Positions 8,885 through 17,651 are shown, counted from the first letter of the stretch. The stretch is 64,000 bases of DNA from JBBDIP01 sp050260675 (GCA_050260675.1 JBLNCN010000005.1:930001-994000), one strand, 5' to 3'. Made by a program: numbers and translations. The notes: generated from the sequence alone by a model not told the origin.

Positions 8885-10333
8885 ATGAGAAGAAGCGTTC
8901 AGGGCCTCATAGTTGAACGGTCGGGGCGCAGAGTGACCGCTCTTCGCGGGGACGGAGACCTTGTCACGTTCAAAACGAACAGGGACGACATCATGGTCGG
9001 GATGGAGATCGAGGTCCCCGTCAAAATGGCCTTCTTCACATGGAGGCGTCTTGCGCCCGCAGTAGCGCTGTCGCTGGTCATCGTGCTGGTGTCCTCGTTT
9101 GGCTACCAACACTATCTGCACGCACAGCCTGTAGTGGCCTACGTGACCTTGGACTCCACCGGAAGCATTGAACTGGAGGTCAACCAGGCGGGTATAGTGA
9201 AGTCGGCCAAGGCGCTCGATGCCGCCGGCGAGGACGCCCTTTCGGCGGTCCAATACCAAAACAGGCCGGCTGGAGAAGTAGTGCAGGCGCTCATAAAAGC
9301 CCAGGACCCGGAGAACAAGTCCGCCGTTGTCGTTGCCTTGGTCCCTGTCGCGGACCCTGAGCCGACCGGCAAAGAGGCCAAGAAAACAGAGAAAACCATG
9401 GACAGGCTGGAGAGGAAAGTCACGGAGAGCGCAGGCAGTTCGTTAGCCAACATGACCTCTCTGCGCCTGGACCCTGAAATAAGGGATTCAGCTCAGGAAC
9501 TGGGCATCTCGGCGGGTAGGGCCGCGCTATGGGCCTTGACGCAGCCAACCACTGATCCTGATCCGAGTGAGGACCCCGGCGGAGCGCAACCGGGATCAGA
9601 GCCGACGACTGATTCCGGACAGACCACCGTCCCCGGCGATCCCGATGATACCATGGACCCAGGTGACCCTGTTGATCCTGGTGTCACCACCGATCCAGGT
9701 GACCCCGGTGCCGGCGACCCGAAGGACACGCATGAGAAAGACATCCTCGATACCATCAAGGGGTCGCTCCCGAAGGTGGACCCCGATGATTGGCGGGAAT
9801 TCAGCGGTCGGAAGAACTCCAAAGAACGCGAGGAACAGCTGAAAGACATCACCAAGAAGTGGCTGGAGGAAATCTCGAAGCAGGTCGGCAAAAAGGGCAA
9901 GGACGACCACGACGACAAGCGGGATGACGACAAGAAGGACCAGCCCGGTAACTCAAAGGGCGACGACAATAAGAAGGACCAGCCCGGCAACTCAAAGGGC
10001 GACGACAATGAGAAGGACCAGCCCAGTAACTCAAAGGGCAGCGACGGCAAGGGCTCACAGGGTAAAGGCAACTCATCCGGCAGTAGCTTGCCTGGAGGCA
10101 ACTCAGGCAAGGGCTCAAGCGGCGGCAAGCAGGGCAAGGACGATGACAACCACGACGATGAGGACGACGACCGTCATCGTGACGACAACCGGCGGGATGA
10201 TGACCGCCGCGACGATGACGACGATAGTAACGACGGCAAGAACGGCCAGTCCAAGAGCGGATCTTGGTCAGGCAAAGGCCTAGCCGATTTCTTCGGCGGA
10301 TGGCTAGACCAGCTACCTTGGCGGAGGAAGTAA
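8885..10333 (+). CDS. rsgI: RsgI-like membrane anti-sigma factor with Asp-rich repetitive exterior
   Basis: Counting from the GTG at 8876, residues 1-50 form the cytoplasmic RsgI N-terminal domain that binds SigI. One membrane helix follows (about 58-79), then an extracytoplasmic RsgI middle domain (VVAYVTLD...SIELEVN, about 85-155). The last 300 residues are low complexity: an Asp/Pro/Thr-rich stretch, three tandem 13-residue repeats (DDNKKDQPGNSKG type) and a Ser/Gly then Asp/Arg/His-rich tail. I prefer ATG 8885, which has GAGGTGAG upstream. The usual Asn-Pro pair of the middle domain is absent (STG in its place). No carbohydrate-binding module is visible, so the sensed signal is unknown. 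Confidence 0.85.
   Translation: MRRSVQGLIVERSGRRVTALRGDGDLVTFKTNRDDIMVGMEIEVPVKMAFFTWRRLAPAVALSLVIVLVSSFGYQHYLHAQPVVAYVTLDSTGSIELEVNQAGIVKSAKALDAAGEDALSAVQYQNRPAGEVVQALIKAQDPENKSAVVVALVPVADPEPTGKEAKKTEKTMDRLERKVTESAGSSLANMTSLRLDPEIRDSAQELGISAGRAALWALTQPTTDPDPSEDPGGAQPGSEPTTDSGQTTVPGDPDDTMDPGDPVDPGVTTDPGDPGAGDPKDTHEKDILDTIKGSLPKVDPDDWREFSGRKNSKEREEQLKDITKKWLEEISKQVGKKGKDDHDDKRDDDKKDQPGNSKGDDNKKDQPGNSKGDDNEKDQPSNSKGSDGKGSQGKGNSSGSSLPGGNSGKGSSGGKQGKDDDNHDDEDDDRHRDDNRRDDDRRDDDDDSNDGKNGQSKSGSWSGKGLADFFGGWLDQLPWRRK
9923..10039 (+). repeat. Three tandem 39-bp repeats inside rsgI
   Basis: Copies lie at 9923-9961, 9962-10000 and 10001-10039. Each encodes 13 residues of the type DDNKKDQPGNSKG with only a few base changes between copies, so the expansion is recent at the DNA level. 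The repeats lie in the predicted extracytoplasmic tail. Confidence 0.9.
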
Positions 10334-10345
10334 CCCTCCGCCAAG

Positions 10346-10375
10346 TTGCCATAACGCCCCAAGAACCCGTAGAAT
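10346..10375 (+). promoter_or_regulatory. Sigma-A promoter of dinG, apparently leaderless
   Basis: -35 TTGCCA (10346-10351), an 18-base spacer, and -10 TAGAAT (10370-10375). The start codon GTG is at 10383, seven bases after the -10, so the transcript would start at or one base before the initiation codon. There is no Shine-Dalgarno sequence. Confidence 0.55.
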
Positions 10376-10382
10376 CTCCTTA

Positions 10383-12491
10383 GTGCCAGACGTGCCCCGG
10401 CGCGTGGGAGGCCTCAACTTGTCGAGCGCCCAGGAGAGCCACCTGGACGGAAGTCCCCGTCACATACTGGAAGCGGCCTTTGGCCCGGGAGGGCTGGTTT
10501 CCCGCTTCGTTACTGGGTACGAGGATAGGCCGGAGCAGGTGCGCATGGCCCTATCGGTCTGGGATGCCCTGGAGGACGGCGGACGGCTCCTCGTCGAGGC
10601 CGGGACAGGCGTTGGCAAGTCCCTCGCCTATCTCATCCCCGCAGTCCTTTGGGCCAGGGAGACCAAGAAGAGGGTCGTTGTCTCCACCCATACCGTGAAC
10701 CTGCAGTCCCAGCTCTTCTCAAAAGACCTCCCCCTTGTCTCCCAGATGCTATCTGCGACCGACTGGGGGTTTGAGTACGCTCTGTTCAAGGGACGAAGCC
10801 ACTACCTCTGCATGCGTAGGTGGCGCCAGTCCTACGCCGATGTAGCGCAGAAGACCTCGCTGGTCGTCGCCACAGAGGACGAGCGGGCCATAGAGGCTCT
10901 TTTCGACCTGACGACTGACAGCACGTGGGACGGCGACAGGGATACCCTTCCCCGCCCAGTCCCTGACCGAGTCTGGGCCGAGGTGTGCTCCGAAAGCGAC
11001 CGGTGCATGTCCGCCAAGTGCAAGTTCAAGGATGCCTGTTTCTATCAGAAACACCGCAAGCGCTTGGAGAAGTGCCACCTAATCGTGGTGAACCACGCTC
11101 TCTTCGCATCCAACCTAGCCATTCGCAGCCAGACTCAGGGCCAGGGCCTCCTCCCAAACTATGAGGCTGTAGTGTTCGATGAAGCGCACCACTTGGAAGA
11201 CGTCGCCCGGGACTCCCTTGGCACCGAGGTAAGCCCCTCCCGCCTGAAGAGGCTGGCAGACGATACTGTCCGGTTGGTGTCCTCGGGGTCGTTCCAGAAG
11301 GGTGTGACCAAAGAAGGCGCCCGCAAACTGCGCACCGCGCTTGACGATTTTTCCGCCGCCCTAGCAGGCATGCTCGATCGAGTGAGGCCAAGGTCAGGCG
11401 GCGTCACTCAGAAGGACAAAGCTAGGCTTAGGGACCCAGACCTTATAGGTGACGGAGCTCCGCAGTGGCTGCGGGACTTCGCGGGCGAGGTCGCCACCTG
11501 GGAGGACTTCGACATATCGGACGAAGAGAAGTTCGAGGTACAGGTACTAAGGCGGCGCTACATGGCGCTGGCCGACGACCTGGACAGCATCAACCACCTG
11601 GAAGGCGACGGGGATTCCTACGTCTATTGGGCCGAGAAGGATGAAAGCAGCCGGCGGTCTCAGGTGGTGCTCAAGAAGTTCCCCCTGGAGATCGGCCCCT
11701 ACCTTCAGGATTGCCTGTGGTCGGTCCTGCCCTCTGCCGTCCTCACCTCGGCGACGCTGGCAACCGGCGGCAACTTCGACTATGTGAAGCGGATGCTAGG
11801 CGTGGAAGCAACCTGCGAGCAGGTGCTGGGTTCCCCCTTCAACTACCGCAAGCAGGCCTGCCTGTGCATCCCCCGAGACAGCAGGTCGCAGGACGTGAAC
11901 AGCCCGCCGTTCAACGACTACGTGGCGGGGAAAGTGCTGGACATCGTAGATATGACGTCCGGCAGGGCTTTTGTCCTCTTCACCAACCGACGCTCGATGG
12001 AGAAGGTGGCGGACCTGGTGAGAGACCGGATTGAGGAGAAAGGCTTCCCGTTCCTCAAACAAGGCGACGCCGCGCGAGATGTGCTGCTCAGGGAGTTCAA
12101 GGAGGCCGGCAACGCTGTCCTGTTCGGGCTTGATTCATTCTGGGAGGGTGTAGACGTACCGGGCGATGCGCTGTCTTGCGTCGTTCTGGCCAAGCTCCCC
12201 TTCCCTGTTCCCGATGATCCCGTCATGGAGGCCCGCGAGCAGCTGTGGAAAGCCCAGGGACTGATCCCGTTCACGCACTACTCGCTGCCGCTGGCTACTC
12301 TGAAACTTAAGCAGGGCTTCGGCCGCCTGATCCGCTCGAGGACAGACCGAGGTGCCGTAGTGATACTTGACCCGCGGATAGCCACCAAGTCATACGGCAA
12401 CATCATCCTGAGGAGCCTCCCACCCGCCCGCCTGACTTTCGACCTGGACGATATCGCCGCAGCGGTACCTCCGGCGAACTCCCACAAGTAG
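10383..12491 (+). CDS. dinG: DinG/XPD-family iron-sulfur ATP-dependent DNA helicase
   Basis: This 702-residue superfamily 2 helicase unwinds DNA 5' to 3' and acts in repair and R-loop removal. Walker A AGTGVGKS is at 73-80 and DEAH at 266-269. Four cysteines (C202, C208, C213, C219) sit between them at the position that holds the 4Fe-4S cluster of XPD/DinG. The second RecA domain has the late motifs, including FWEGVDVPG and QGFGRLIRS near the C-terminus. There is no N-terminal exonuclease domain, unlike Bacillus DinG. It is monocistronic, ends in a strong stem-loop and appears to start from a leaderless promoter. Confidence 0.93.
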   Translation: MPDVPRRVGGLNLSSAQESHLDGSPRHILEAAFGPGGLVSRFVTGYEDRPEQVRMALSVWDALEDGGRLLVEAGTGVGKSLAYLIPAVLWARETKKRVVVSTHTVNLQSQLFSKDLPLVSQMLSATDWGFEYALFKGRSHYLCMRRWRQSYADVAQKTSLVVATEDERAIEALFDLTTDSTWDGDRDTLPRPVPDRVWAEVCSESDRCMSAKCKFKDACFYQKHRKRLEKCHLIVVNHALFASNLAIRSQTQGQGLLPNYEAVVFDEAHHLEDVARDSLGTEVSPSRLKRLADDTVRLVSSGSFQKGVTKEGARKLRTALDDFSAALAGMLDRVRPRSGGVTQKDKARLRDPDLIGDGAPQWLRDFAGEVATWEDFDISDEEKFEVQVLRRRYMALADDLDSINHLEGDGDSYVYWAEKDESSRRSQVVLKKFPLEIGPYLQDCLWSVLPSAVLTSATLATGGNFDYVKRMLGVEATCEQVLGSPFNYRKQACLCIPRDSRSQDVNSPPFNDYVAGKVLDIVDMTSGRAFVLFTNRRSMEKVADLVRDRIEEKGFPFLKQGDAARDVLLREFKEAGNAVLFGLDSFWEGVDVPGDALSCVVLAKLPFPVPDDPVMEAREQLWKAQGLIPFTHYSLPLATLKLKQGFGRLIRSRTDRGAVVILDPRIATKSYGNIILRSLPPARLTFDLDDIAAAVPPANSHK

Positions 12492-12502
12492 GAGGGAACC
12501 CA

Positions 12503-12531
12503 GCGGCCCGGAGATCGCTCATCCGGGCCGC
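12503..12531. terminator. Bidirectional stem-loop between convergent genes
   Basis: This is a 10-base perfect GC stem (GCGGCCCGGA / TCCGGGCCGC) with a 9-base loop, between the dinG stop (12491) and the aminotransferase stop (12563). Neither flank has a long T-run. Confidence 0.65.
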
Positions 12532-12562
12532 GCTGTCTGTGGGTTACTGCGCCGATTCTAGT

Positions 12563-13672
12563 TTACCTGCCCAGAACATCCTTGAGGGCACCCAGGAAAT
12601 GCACCACGTTGGCGTGGGTCGCATTGGTGCCCATGGTGCCGATGCGCCAGATCTTGCCCTTGAACACGCCGAGGCCGGCGCCGATCTCGATGTTGTGCTC
12701 GACCAGGAGCTTCTTGCGTACCGCGGCTTCGTCCACACCGTCCGGCACGTAGACCGTGGTCAAACTTGCCAGTCGGAACTGGGGGCTCACGACCATCTTC
12801 ATGCCCATGGCGGTCAGGCCGTCGATGAGGTCCTTCTGCGCCGCCAGGTGCCTGCGGTAACGGTTCTCCAGCCCCTCTTCTTTGATAATGAGAAGGGCTT
12901 CATGCAGGGCATATATCATGTTGATGGGGGCGGTGTGATGGTAGAAGCGCTCGCTGCCCCAGTACCTCTGGATCATACCGAGGTCCAGGTACCAGCTGCG
13001 GCACTTGCTCGTTCTCTTTGCTACAAAGTCCGCTGCCTTCTCATTCAGGGTGATGGGCGCGAGCCCAGGCGGGCAGCTCAAGCACTTCTGGGTGCCCGAG
13101 TACACCAGGTCAAGCGCCAATGTGTCGGTAGGGACGTCCACGCCGCCGAGTGCGGTGACCGCGTCAACTACGACCCGCATGCCCTTCTCGTGGGCCATGG
13201 CCGCGATCTCCTCCAGGGGCTGTAGCACGCCTGTGGACGTTTCCGCGTACACGAGACCGACCATCTTGGCATCAGGGTGCTTCCGGATGGCGTTCTTCAC
13301 ATCCTCGGGATCGATCGGTGAACCCCACGGAGCTTCAACCTTGACTACCTCAGCGCCGGCCCTCTCGGCGACGTCTAGCATCCGGTCGCCAAAGACCCCG
13401 CAGGTGCAGATAATGGCCTTGTCCCCGGGTTCCACCGAGTTCACTAGAGCTGCTTCCATTCCGGCGGAGCCGGTCCCGGAGATGGGGATGGTGAGGCGGT
13501 TCTTGGTGTTAAAGACGTAGCGCAGGAGTTCAGTTGTCTCGTCCATGATAGCGACAAAGTCAGGGTCCAGGTGTCCAAGGGTGGGCTCGGACATAGCCCG
13601 GAGGACCCTGGGGTCCGTGTTGGAGGGCCCTGGTCCCAACAGGAGCTTAGCTTTTGGATTCCGGATCGTCAT
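12563..13672 (-). CDS. Class V aminotransferase, alanine-glyoxylate / serine-pyruvate type
   Basis: This is a 369-residue PLP enzyme of fold type I. It has the N-terminal LLGPGPSNTDPRVL motif of the AGXT/phosphoserine class, GTGSAGMEAALVN (66-78) for phosphate binding, and the Schiff-base lysine K196 in YSGTQKCLSCPPGL. Family members transaminate glyoxylate with alanine or serine to give glycine and pyruvate or hydroxypyruvate. The start ATG has GAAAGGAAG upstream. It is last in the cluster led by an HOGA-like aldolase, whose product could be glyoxylate or a related aldehyde. An 83-base gap separates it from the iclR gene, so it may be co-transcribed or have its own promoter. Confidence 0.88.
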   Translation of the reverse strand: MTIRNPKAKLLLGPGPSNTDPRVLRAMSEPTLGHLDPDFVAIMDETTELLRYVFNTKNRLTIPISGTGSAGMEAALVNSVEPGDKAIICTCGVFGDRMLDVAERAGAEVVKVEAPWGSPIDPEDVKNAIRKHPDAKMVGLVYAETSTGVLQPLEEIAAMAHEKGMRVVVDAVTALGGVDVPTDTLALDLVYSGTQKCLSCPPGLAPITLNEKAADFVAKRTSKCRSWYLDLGMIQRYWGSERFYHHTAPINMIYALHEALLIIKEEGLENRYRRHLAAQKDLIDGLTAMGMKMVVSPQFRLASLTTVYVPDGVDEAAVRKKLLVEHNIEIGAGLGVFKGKIWRIGTMGTNATHANVVHFLGALKDVLGR

Positions 13673-13755
13673 TCGCGTATCTTCCTTTCTATTGCTCTAT
13701 GCGCGTAACGCGCTTACTGCCGTACATCAGCTGCCTGACCGCTGCCGCCGGAACT

Positions 13756-14523
13756 CTACCGGTCGGCTCGGCCCGAAGCCTCATCCCATCCCATCTCCGC
13801 CGATATTCTGGCAGCGCTGTCCTGCGTCATGCTGCGAGATTCCGATTTCCGTCTCTCAAGCCTGGAGGTGGGGCCGGAGATACTCACCGCGGCGATTACT
13901 CTACCCGAGTAGTTCCGGACCGGAGCGGCAAAACACAGCACCCCGTCCTCCCTCTCCCCCTCGTCCACCGCATATCCCCTTTGCCTGACCAGCCGAACCT
14001 CGGACAGGAGGCGCTCTAAGCTATCCACAGTCCGCGATGTGAACTTGGGGAGAGATACGCCCTCGTAGAGCCTGGATATCTGGGAGTCTGGGAGCCCTGA
14101 GAGGAGGACCTTGCCGACACCCGTGGCATGGGCGCTCACCCTGGCCCCGGAAACCGTGAAGGCCCGCATCATGCGAGAGCACTCCTCGCAGATGAGGTAG
14201 ACGACATCGGTGCCATCCAAGACGGCCAGGTTGGCGTTTTCGCCGGTCCGGTCAGCTAGGGCCCGGAGATGCGGCCGCGAAACACCGATGAGGTCGAGAC
14301 CCTTCTCAGCCTTCTTGCCTATCTCAAACGCCCTGATCCCGAGGGTGTAGCCTTTGCCGTCCCGCCGGAGGAGAGATGCCTGCGTCAAGGTGTGAAGGAG
14401 CCTGCTTGCGGTCGCCACAGGTATTCGCGCCTTTGTCGCGGTCTCCGTCAGCGTCACCGGCCCGCCGCTCTCGGCAACCGCGAGCAGTATGTCGATGGCC
14501 TTTTGCACCGATCTGACGGTCAA
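13756..14523 (-). CDS. IclR-family transcriptional regulator
   Basis: The 255-residue protein has an N-terminal winged helix (VQKAIDILLAVAESGGPVTLTE through ATASRLLHTLTQ) and the IclR effector-binding domain (about 80-245, with ATGVGKVLLSGLP and GYAVDEGEREDGVLCFAAPV). It starts at a TTG that overlaps the stop of the homoserine-dehydrogenase-like gene (TTGA), with GGGAGGGGG as ribosome site. Position between the metabolic genes argues that it regulates this operon. The effector is unknown but is probably a pathway 2-oxoacid. Confidence 0.92.
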   Translation of the reverse strand: MTVRSVQKAIDILLAVAESGGPVTLTETATKARIPVATASRLLHTLTQASLLRRDGKGYTLGIRAFEIGKKAEKGLDLIGVSRPHLRALADRTGENANLAVLDGTDVVYLICEECSRMMRAFTVSGARVSAHATGVGKVLLSGLPDSQISRLYEGVSLPKFTSRTVDSLERLLSEVRLVRQRGYAVDEGEREDGVLCFAAPVRNYSGRVIAAVSISGPTSRLERRKSESRSMTQDSAARISAEMGWDEASGRADR

Positions 14524-15647
14524 CTTATCCCCCTTCCCTCCAACACATGGATCAGGTCTTTCAGGGCTGAGGCCGCCGCCCCGGTGACGTCGGAGGCGCC
14601 GCCGGAGACCACAACCTCACCCATATTCCTGGAACGGAAACGCACAGCTTTCGAGGTACCGGGCAGATTTGAGAAAGGATGGCCTTGAGGAACCGGTTCC
14701 GGCCTTACCGACAAGTCTGCCCTGCCCTCAGCCAAGACCGCTCGCGCCACAAGCCTCACCGGTGTGCCCTTCTCCGCGCAGGCGTGCACAAACCCTGCGT
14801 CGAGGCCGGGGATCCCTTGCCTGGCTACGGCCTGGAGGCCGAGCCTCAGGTCCCAGACTGTGTTTGCGATAATCAGGAGCTTGGCGGCGGAGTCAAAGCC
14901 CTCTACGTCCAGCCTGGGATTGGCCTCGGCCACACCCATAGACTGGGCTTCCACAAGCGCTTCCTTGTAGGACTTACCCGACGCCATGCCGTTCAAAATG
15001 TAGTTGGTGGTGCCGTTGAGGACGCCCTCAATCTCGTAGATGCCTGCTCCCGCCATGGCGTATACCGCGGTATCGATAGTGGGTAGAGCCGCGGCGACAG
15101 CACCGCTGTACCTTAGGCATGCTCCCTTGTTCTTGGCCAGGGCAGCCAAGTTTCCGAAAGCAACAACCAGGGGTCCTTTGGCCAGAGACACCGCGGAGAA
15201 TCCCTTCTCAAGGGCAGTCCGGACATTTGACAGGCCCGGCTCCCCCGTCTCAAGATTGGTGGGCGTCGCCTCCACCACTACCCCCGGACTGTCCGCCCGC
15301 ACCATCTCCAGTACAGACGCGTAGTCCGCCGGGGCAAACACCTTTAACCCGACCGTTGCACTGCGAGGTCCCTGTCCTTGTCCCTTGGCCCAATCGCGGA
15401 CCTCTTCCAAGGACAAGCCGTGGGGCGAGAAGAGTATGCCCTTCCTCGATTGGACAGCACGGAGAACCGGCGTAATTCCGGTCTTTGCCGCGATATCGGA
15501 CGCGCTCTCGTTGAGGAGGCGGACAAACTCCAGCCCGACCCTCCCCGGGCCGTTCAGTACGACCGGCGCGACTCTCAATGACCCAGATGATGATCCGGAG
15601 GATGACCCAGATGACAGCCCGGACTGGGCGCTAGGCGATGAGGCCAA
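14520..15647 (-). CDS. Homoserine-dehydrogenase-family oxidoreductase
   Basis: This 375-residue enzyme has an N-terminal NAD(P)-binding segment (VVLNGPGRVGLEFVRLL; the usual GxGxxG is altered to NGPGRVG) and the homoserine dehydrogenase catalytic domain (YSGAVAAALPTIDT, GVLNGTTNYILNGM, FDSAAKLLIIANT). There is no C-terminal ACT domain. The first 25 residues are a Ser/Gly run (SSGSSSGSSSGS) overlapping the upstream aldolase by 17 bases from a TTG start. The true start may be the TTG just after that run. No aspartate kinase or homoserine kinase is nearby, so a catabolic or specialised role on a homoserine-like substrate is possible. Confidence 0.85.
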   Translation of the reverse strand: MASSPSAQSGLSSGSSSGSSSGSLRVAPVVLNGPGRVGLEFVRLLNESASDIAAKTGITPVLRAVQSRKGILFSPHGLSLEEVRDWAKGQGQGPRSATVGLKVFAPADYASVLEMVRADSPGVVVEATPTNLETGEPGLSNVRTALEKGFSAVSLAKGPLVVAFGNLAALAKNKGACLRYSGAVAAALPTIDTAVYAMAGAGIYEIEGVLNGTTNYILNGMASGKSYKEALVEAQSMGVAEANPRLDVEGFDSAAKLLIIANTVWDLRLGLQAVARQGIPGLDAGFVHACAEKGTPVRLVARAVLAEGRADLSVRPEPVPQGHPFSNLPGTSKAVRFRSRNMGEVVVSGGASDVTGAAASALKDLIHVLEGRGIS

Positions 15648-16512
15648 GCTTCTCCAGCGCCTTTCGTATGTCGGCCTTTTCGGCTTCGGTAGCCGGCAAC
15701 ATGGGGCGGCGGGGAATCCCGCCGAAGTACCCTATCATGTCCATGGCCGCCTTGAGCCCGGCAACTCCGTACCTCGACGTAACAAGGGCATTCAGGGCCA
15801 GGAGGCTCTTCTGGACCTCGGCTGCTTCCTGGATTCTCCCGGCATTAGCCAACTCGAACACCTTCACGCACAGGTCGGGCGCAACATTGGCAGTGGCCAG
15901 GGTCCCTCCAACCGCCCCCATCACTAGCGCGGGCAGCAGGAAACTCGCCGAGCCGGCGAAGACCGAGAAAGTCTTGGGAGCGCCGGCTATGATCTCTGAG
16001 ATCTGGACGATGTTGCCGGAAGAGTCCTTGACGCCCACAATGTTGGGGTGCTGAGCGAGTCTCACGACCAAGCTGCTGGATAGGTTCACACCCGTGTTCC
16101 CGGGCATGTTGTAGACCAGGACTGGGATCGGCGAGTTATCGGCGACGTCTCTGTAATACTGCTCGAGGGCCGGCTCCTTCATGTTCGCTTTGAAGTAGCT
16201 CGGGCTTATGACCAGGGCGGCGCCGGCTCCGGCGTCCGCAGCCTTCTTTGTCAACCGGATGGTAGCCCTGGTCGTCTCCTGGCCGGTCCCCGCGATCACC
16301 ATCTTCTCCTTCGGAAAGTGCTTTCTGGTGAAAGCCCAGAGCTCTACCTTTTCATCTTCCTCAAGGTAAGGCGCTTCGCCATTAGATCCCATGACCACGA
16401 CGCCCGCGAGTCCGGTGCTGCCCCACTTGCCCAGGTTCTCAGCGAGCTTGTCATAGGCCACTTCCTCATTCACGAATGGGGTCGGGATGGGGGCAAAAAT
16501 GCCTCTGATCAC
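15631..16512 (-). CDS. Dihydrodipicolinate synthase-family aldolase, HOGA-like
   Basis: This 293-residue class I aldolase of the DapA/N-acetylneuraminate lyase family has GSNGEAPYL near the N-terminus, the catalytic Tyr in VLVYNMPGNTG and the Schiff-base Lys in IVGVKDSSGN. The C-terminal part (TSRYGVAGLKAAMDMIGYFGG) resembles 4-hydroxy-2-oxoglutarate aldolase more than true DapA. HOGA cleaves 4-hydroxy-2-oxoglutarate to glyoxylate and pyruvate. I place the start at GTG 16512, which has AAGGGAGG eight bases upstream; a GTG at 16533 has no such site. It leads the operon with homoserine dehydrogenase, IclR and an AGXT-like aminotransferase. Confidence 0.87.
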   Translation of the reverse strand: MIRGIFAPIPTPFVNEEVAYDKLAENLGKWGSTGLAGVVVMGSNGEAPYLEEDEKVELWAFTRKHFPKEKMVIAGTGQETTRATIRLTKKAADAGAGAALVISPSYFKANMKEPALEQYYRDVADNSPIPVLVYNMPGNTGVNLSSSLVVRLAQHPNIVGVKDSSGNIVQISEIIAGAPKTFSVFAGSASFLLPALVMGAVGGTLATANVAPDLCVKVFELANAGRIQEAAEVQKSLLALNALVTSRYGVAGLKAAMDMIGYFGGIPRRPMLPATEAEKADIRKALEKLGLIA

Positions 16513-16669
16513 CGCTGAATCCTCCCTTTTCACGATATGGAAGAGTATTTCACGCTACGGAAATGAGCATTCGACATCCGACCCTCAGATCCTTTCAAAC
16601 GCTCGCGGGGATGATAGACTGATAGGGCACCAATCTATATACCCAGAACACACTTCCGGAGGACCAGAC

Positions 16670-17524
16670 ATGCAACAGAAGCTCATTCCTTCTCCGCCCA
16701 GATCGGACCTTCACGTCCACACTTATTGCTCCCCAGATTCGTCAAGCTCGCCCGACGATGTCTGCCGCGCGGCGCTAAGGAGGGGTCTCCACGCCGTTGG
16801 GATTTCCGACCACGCCGAGTTCTGGAAGCCTGGGGACAAGGACTCCCCCATGTGTTTTCAGGGCAGGGCATATTCGAGGGCGGATGAGTACTTCCGCTTG
16901 ATCACCGAGGCTAAGGCAAAGTACCGGGGGAAACTCACGCTCCTCGCGGGAGTTGAGACCGGCTACCTGTCTACCCGCGAGAACGACATTCGCGCGTTCC
17001 TTGAGGAGAACCCGTTCGAGTACGTCATCGGTTCCGTCCATGACTCGCCGCCCATCCATTGGCGGGACCCCGGGTCGGCTGCATTGCTTAAAAGCCGCCC
17101 TGATCTGGGTCGTCAGGCTCTTATCTTTTACTACACCGAGGTCCGACAGGCTGCGGAGTCTGGCCTGTTCGACATCATCGCTCACATCGACATCTATGAG
17201 CGTTACTTCTCGGGACAGTGGCCCAACGTCTTTACCGATGAGGAAGTGGCGCCTGTCGCCAGAGCTGCCGTGGAAGCCGTGGCCCGGAACGCAAGGATGG
17301 AACTGAACCTCAGCACCCTCCACACCCATAAAGCCTTTCCCTGGTCGGCGCTTCAGCTTCTCCGGATGTACCGGGAGGCGGGCGGAAAGCCCCCGACCGT
17401 AGGGTCCGACTCACATGATCCCCGGTACATCGGCAAGGGCCTCGAGAAGGCGGAGTGGCTCGCCAAAGAAGCCGGATTCGAGACTACGGCCGACTGGCGG
17501 GAGGTCGTAAGAAGGCCTGTCTAG
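16670..17524 (+). CDS. PHP-domain phosphatase, histidinol-phosphatase (HisK) type
   Basis: This 284-residue TIM-barrel PHP-superfamily metallohydrolase has metal-binding motifs HVHTYCSPDSS near the N-terminus, ISDHAEFW, a VHD after IGSVHD, IIAHIDIYERY, and VGSDSHDP near the C-terminus. Family members dephosphorylate histidinol phosphate, but many stand-alone PHP proteins act on other phosphates. No other his gene is in the window. The start ATG 16670 has GGAGG seven bases upstream; the longer frame back to 16487 overlaps the divergent aldolase gene and is not needed. It is monocistronic. Confidence 0.88.
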   Translation: MQQKLIPSPPRSDLHVHTYCSPDSSSSPDDVCRAALRRGLHAVGISDHAEFWKPGDKDSPMCFQGRAYSRADEYFRLITEAKAKYRGKLTLLAGVETGYLSTRENDIRAFLEENPFEYVIGSVHDSPPIHWRDPGSAALLKSRPDLGRQALIFYYTEVRQAAESGLFDIIAHIDIYERYFSGQWPNVFTDEEVAPVARAAVEAVARNARMELNLSTLHTHKAFPWSALQLLRMYREAGGKPPTVGSDSHDPRYIGKGLEKAEWLAKEAGFETTADWREVVRRPV

Positions 17525-17626
17525 GCTTTTCCAAACCCAGGGTCTGCCAAAGCTTGCCTGCGGAACTGCCCAGAGCGGCAGCACAGCGAACGGCAGCACA
17601 CCCAACAGAGACGCAGCCAACAGAAA

Positions 17627-17651
17627 CGGCGGCGGGATTACCCCGCCGCCG
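17627..17651 (-). terminator. Terminator of the four-gene membrane-protein operon
   Basis: This is a 10-base perfect stem (CGGCGGCGGG / CCCGCCGCCG) with a 5-base loop. Read on the minus strand the stem is followed by TTTCTGTT, a usable T-rich tail. It lies 28 bases after the last gene of the operon. Confidence 0.75.

Noticed and set aside
9493..10149. 218-codon Ser/Pro-rich minus-strand frame opposite rsgI
   Set aside because: It is the antisense of the Asp/Gly/Ser low-complexity tail and has no independent support.
12539..13225. 228-codon plus-strand frame opposite the aminotransferase gene
   Set aside because: It lies entirely antisense to a gene with clear catalytic motifs, and has no ribosome site or recognisable product.
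13698..13715. Short ATGCGCGTAACGC sequence recurring at about 44103 and partly at 33287
   Set aside because: Elsewhere it is explained by coding or antisense of coding sequence; three partial occurrences are not enough to call a repeat family.
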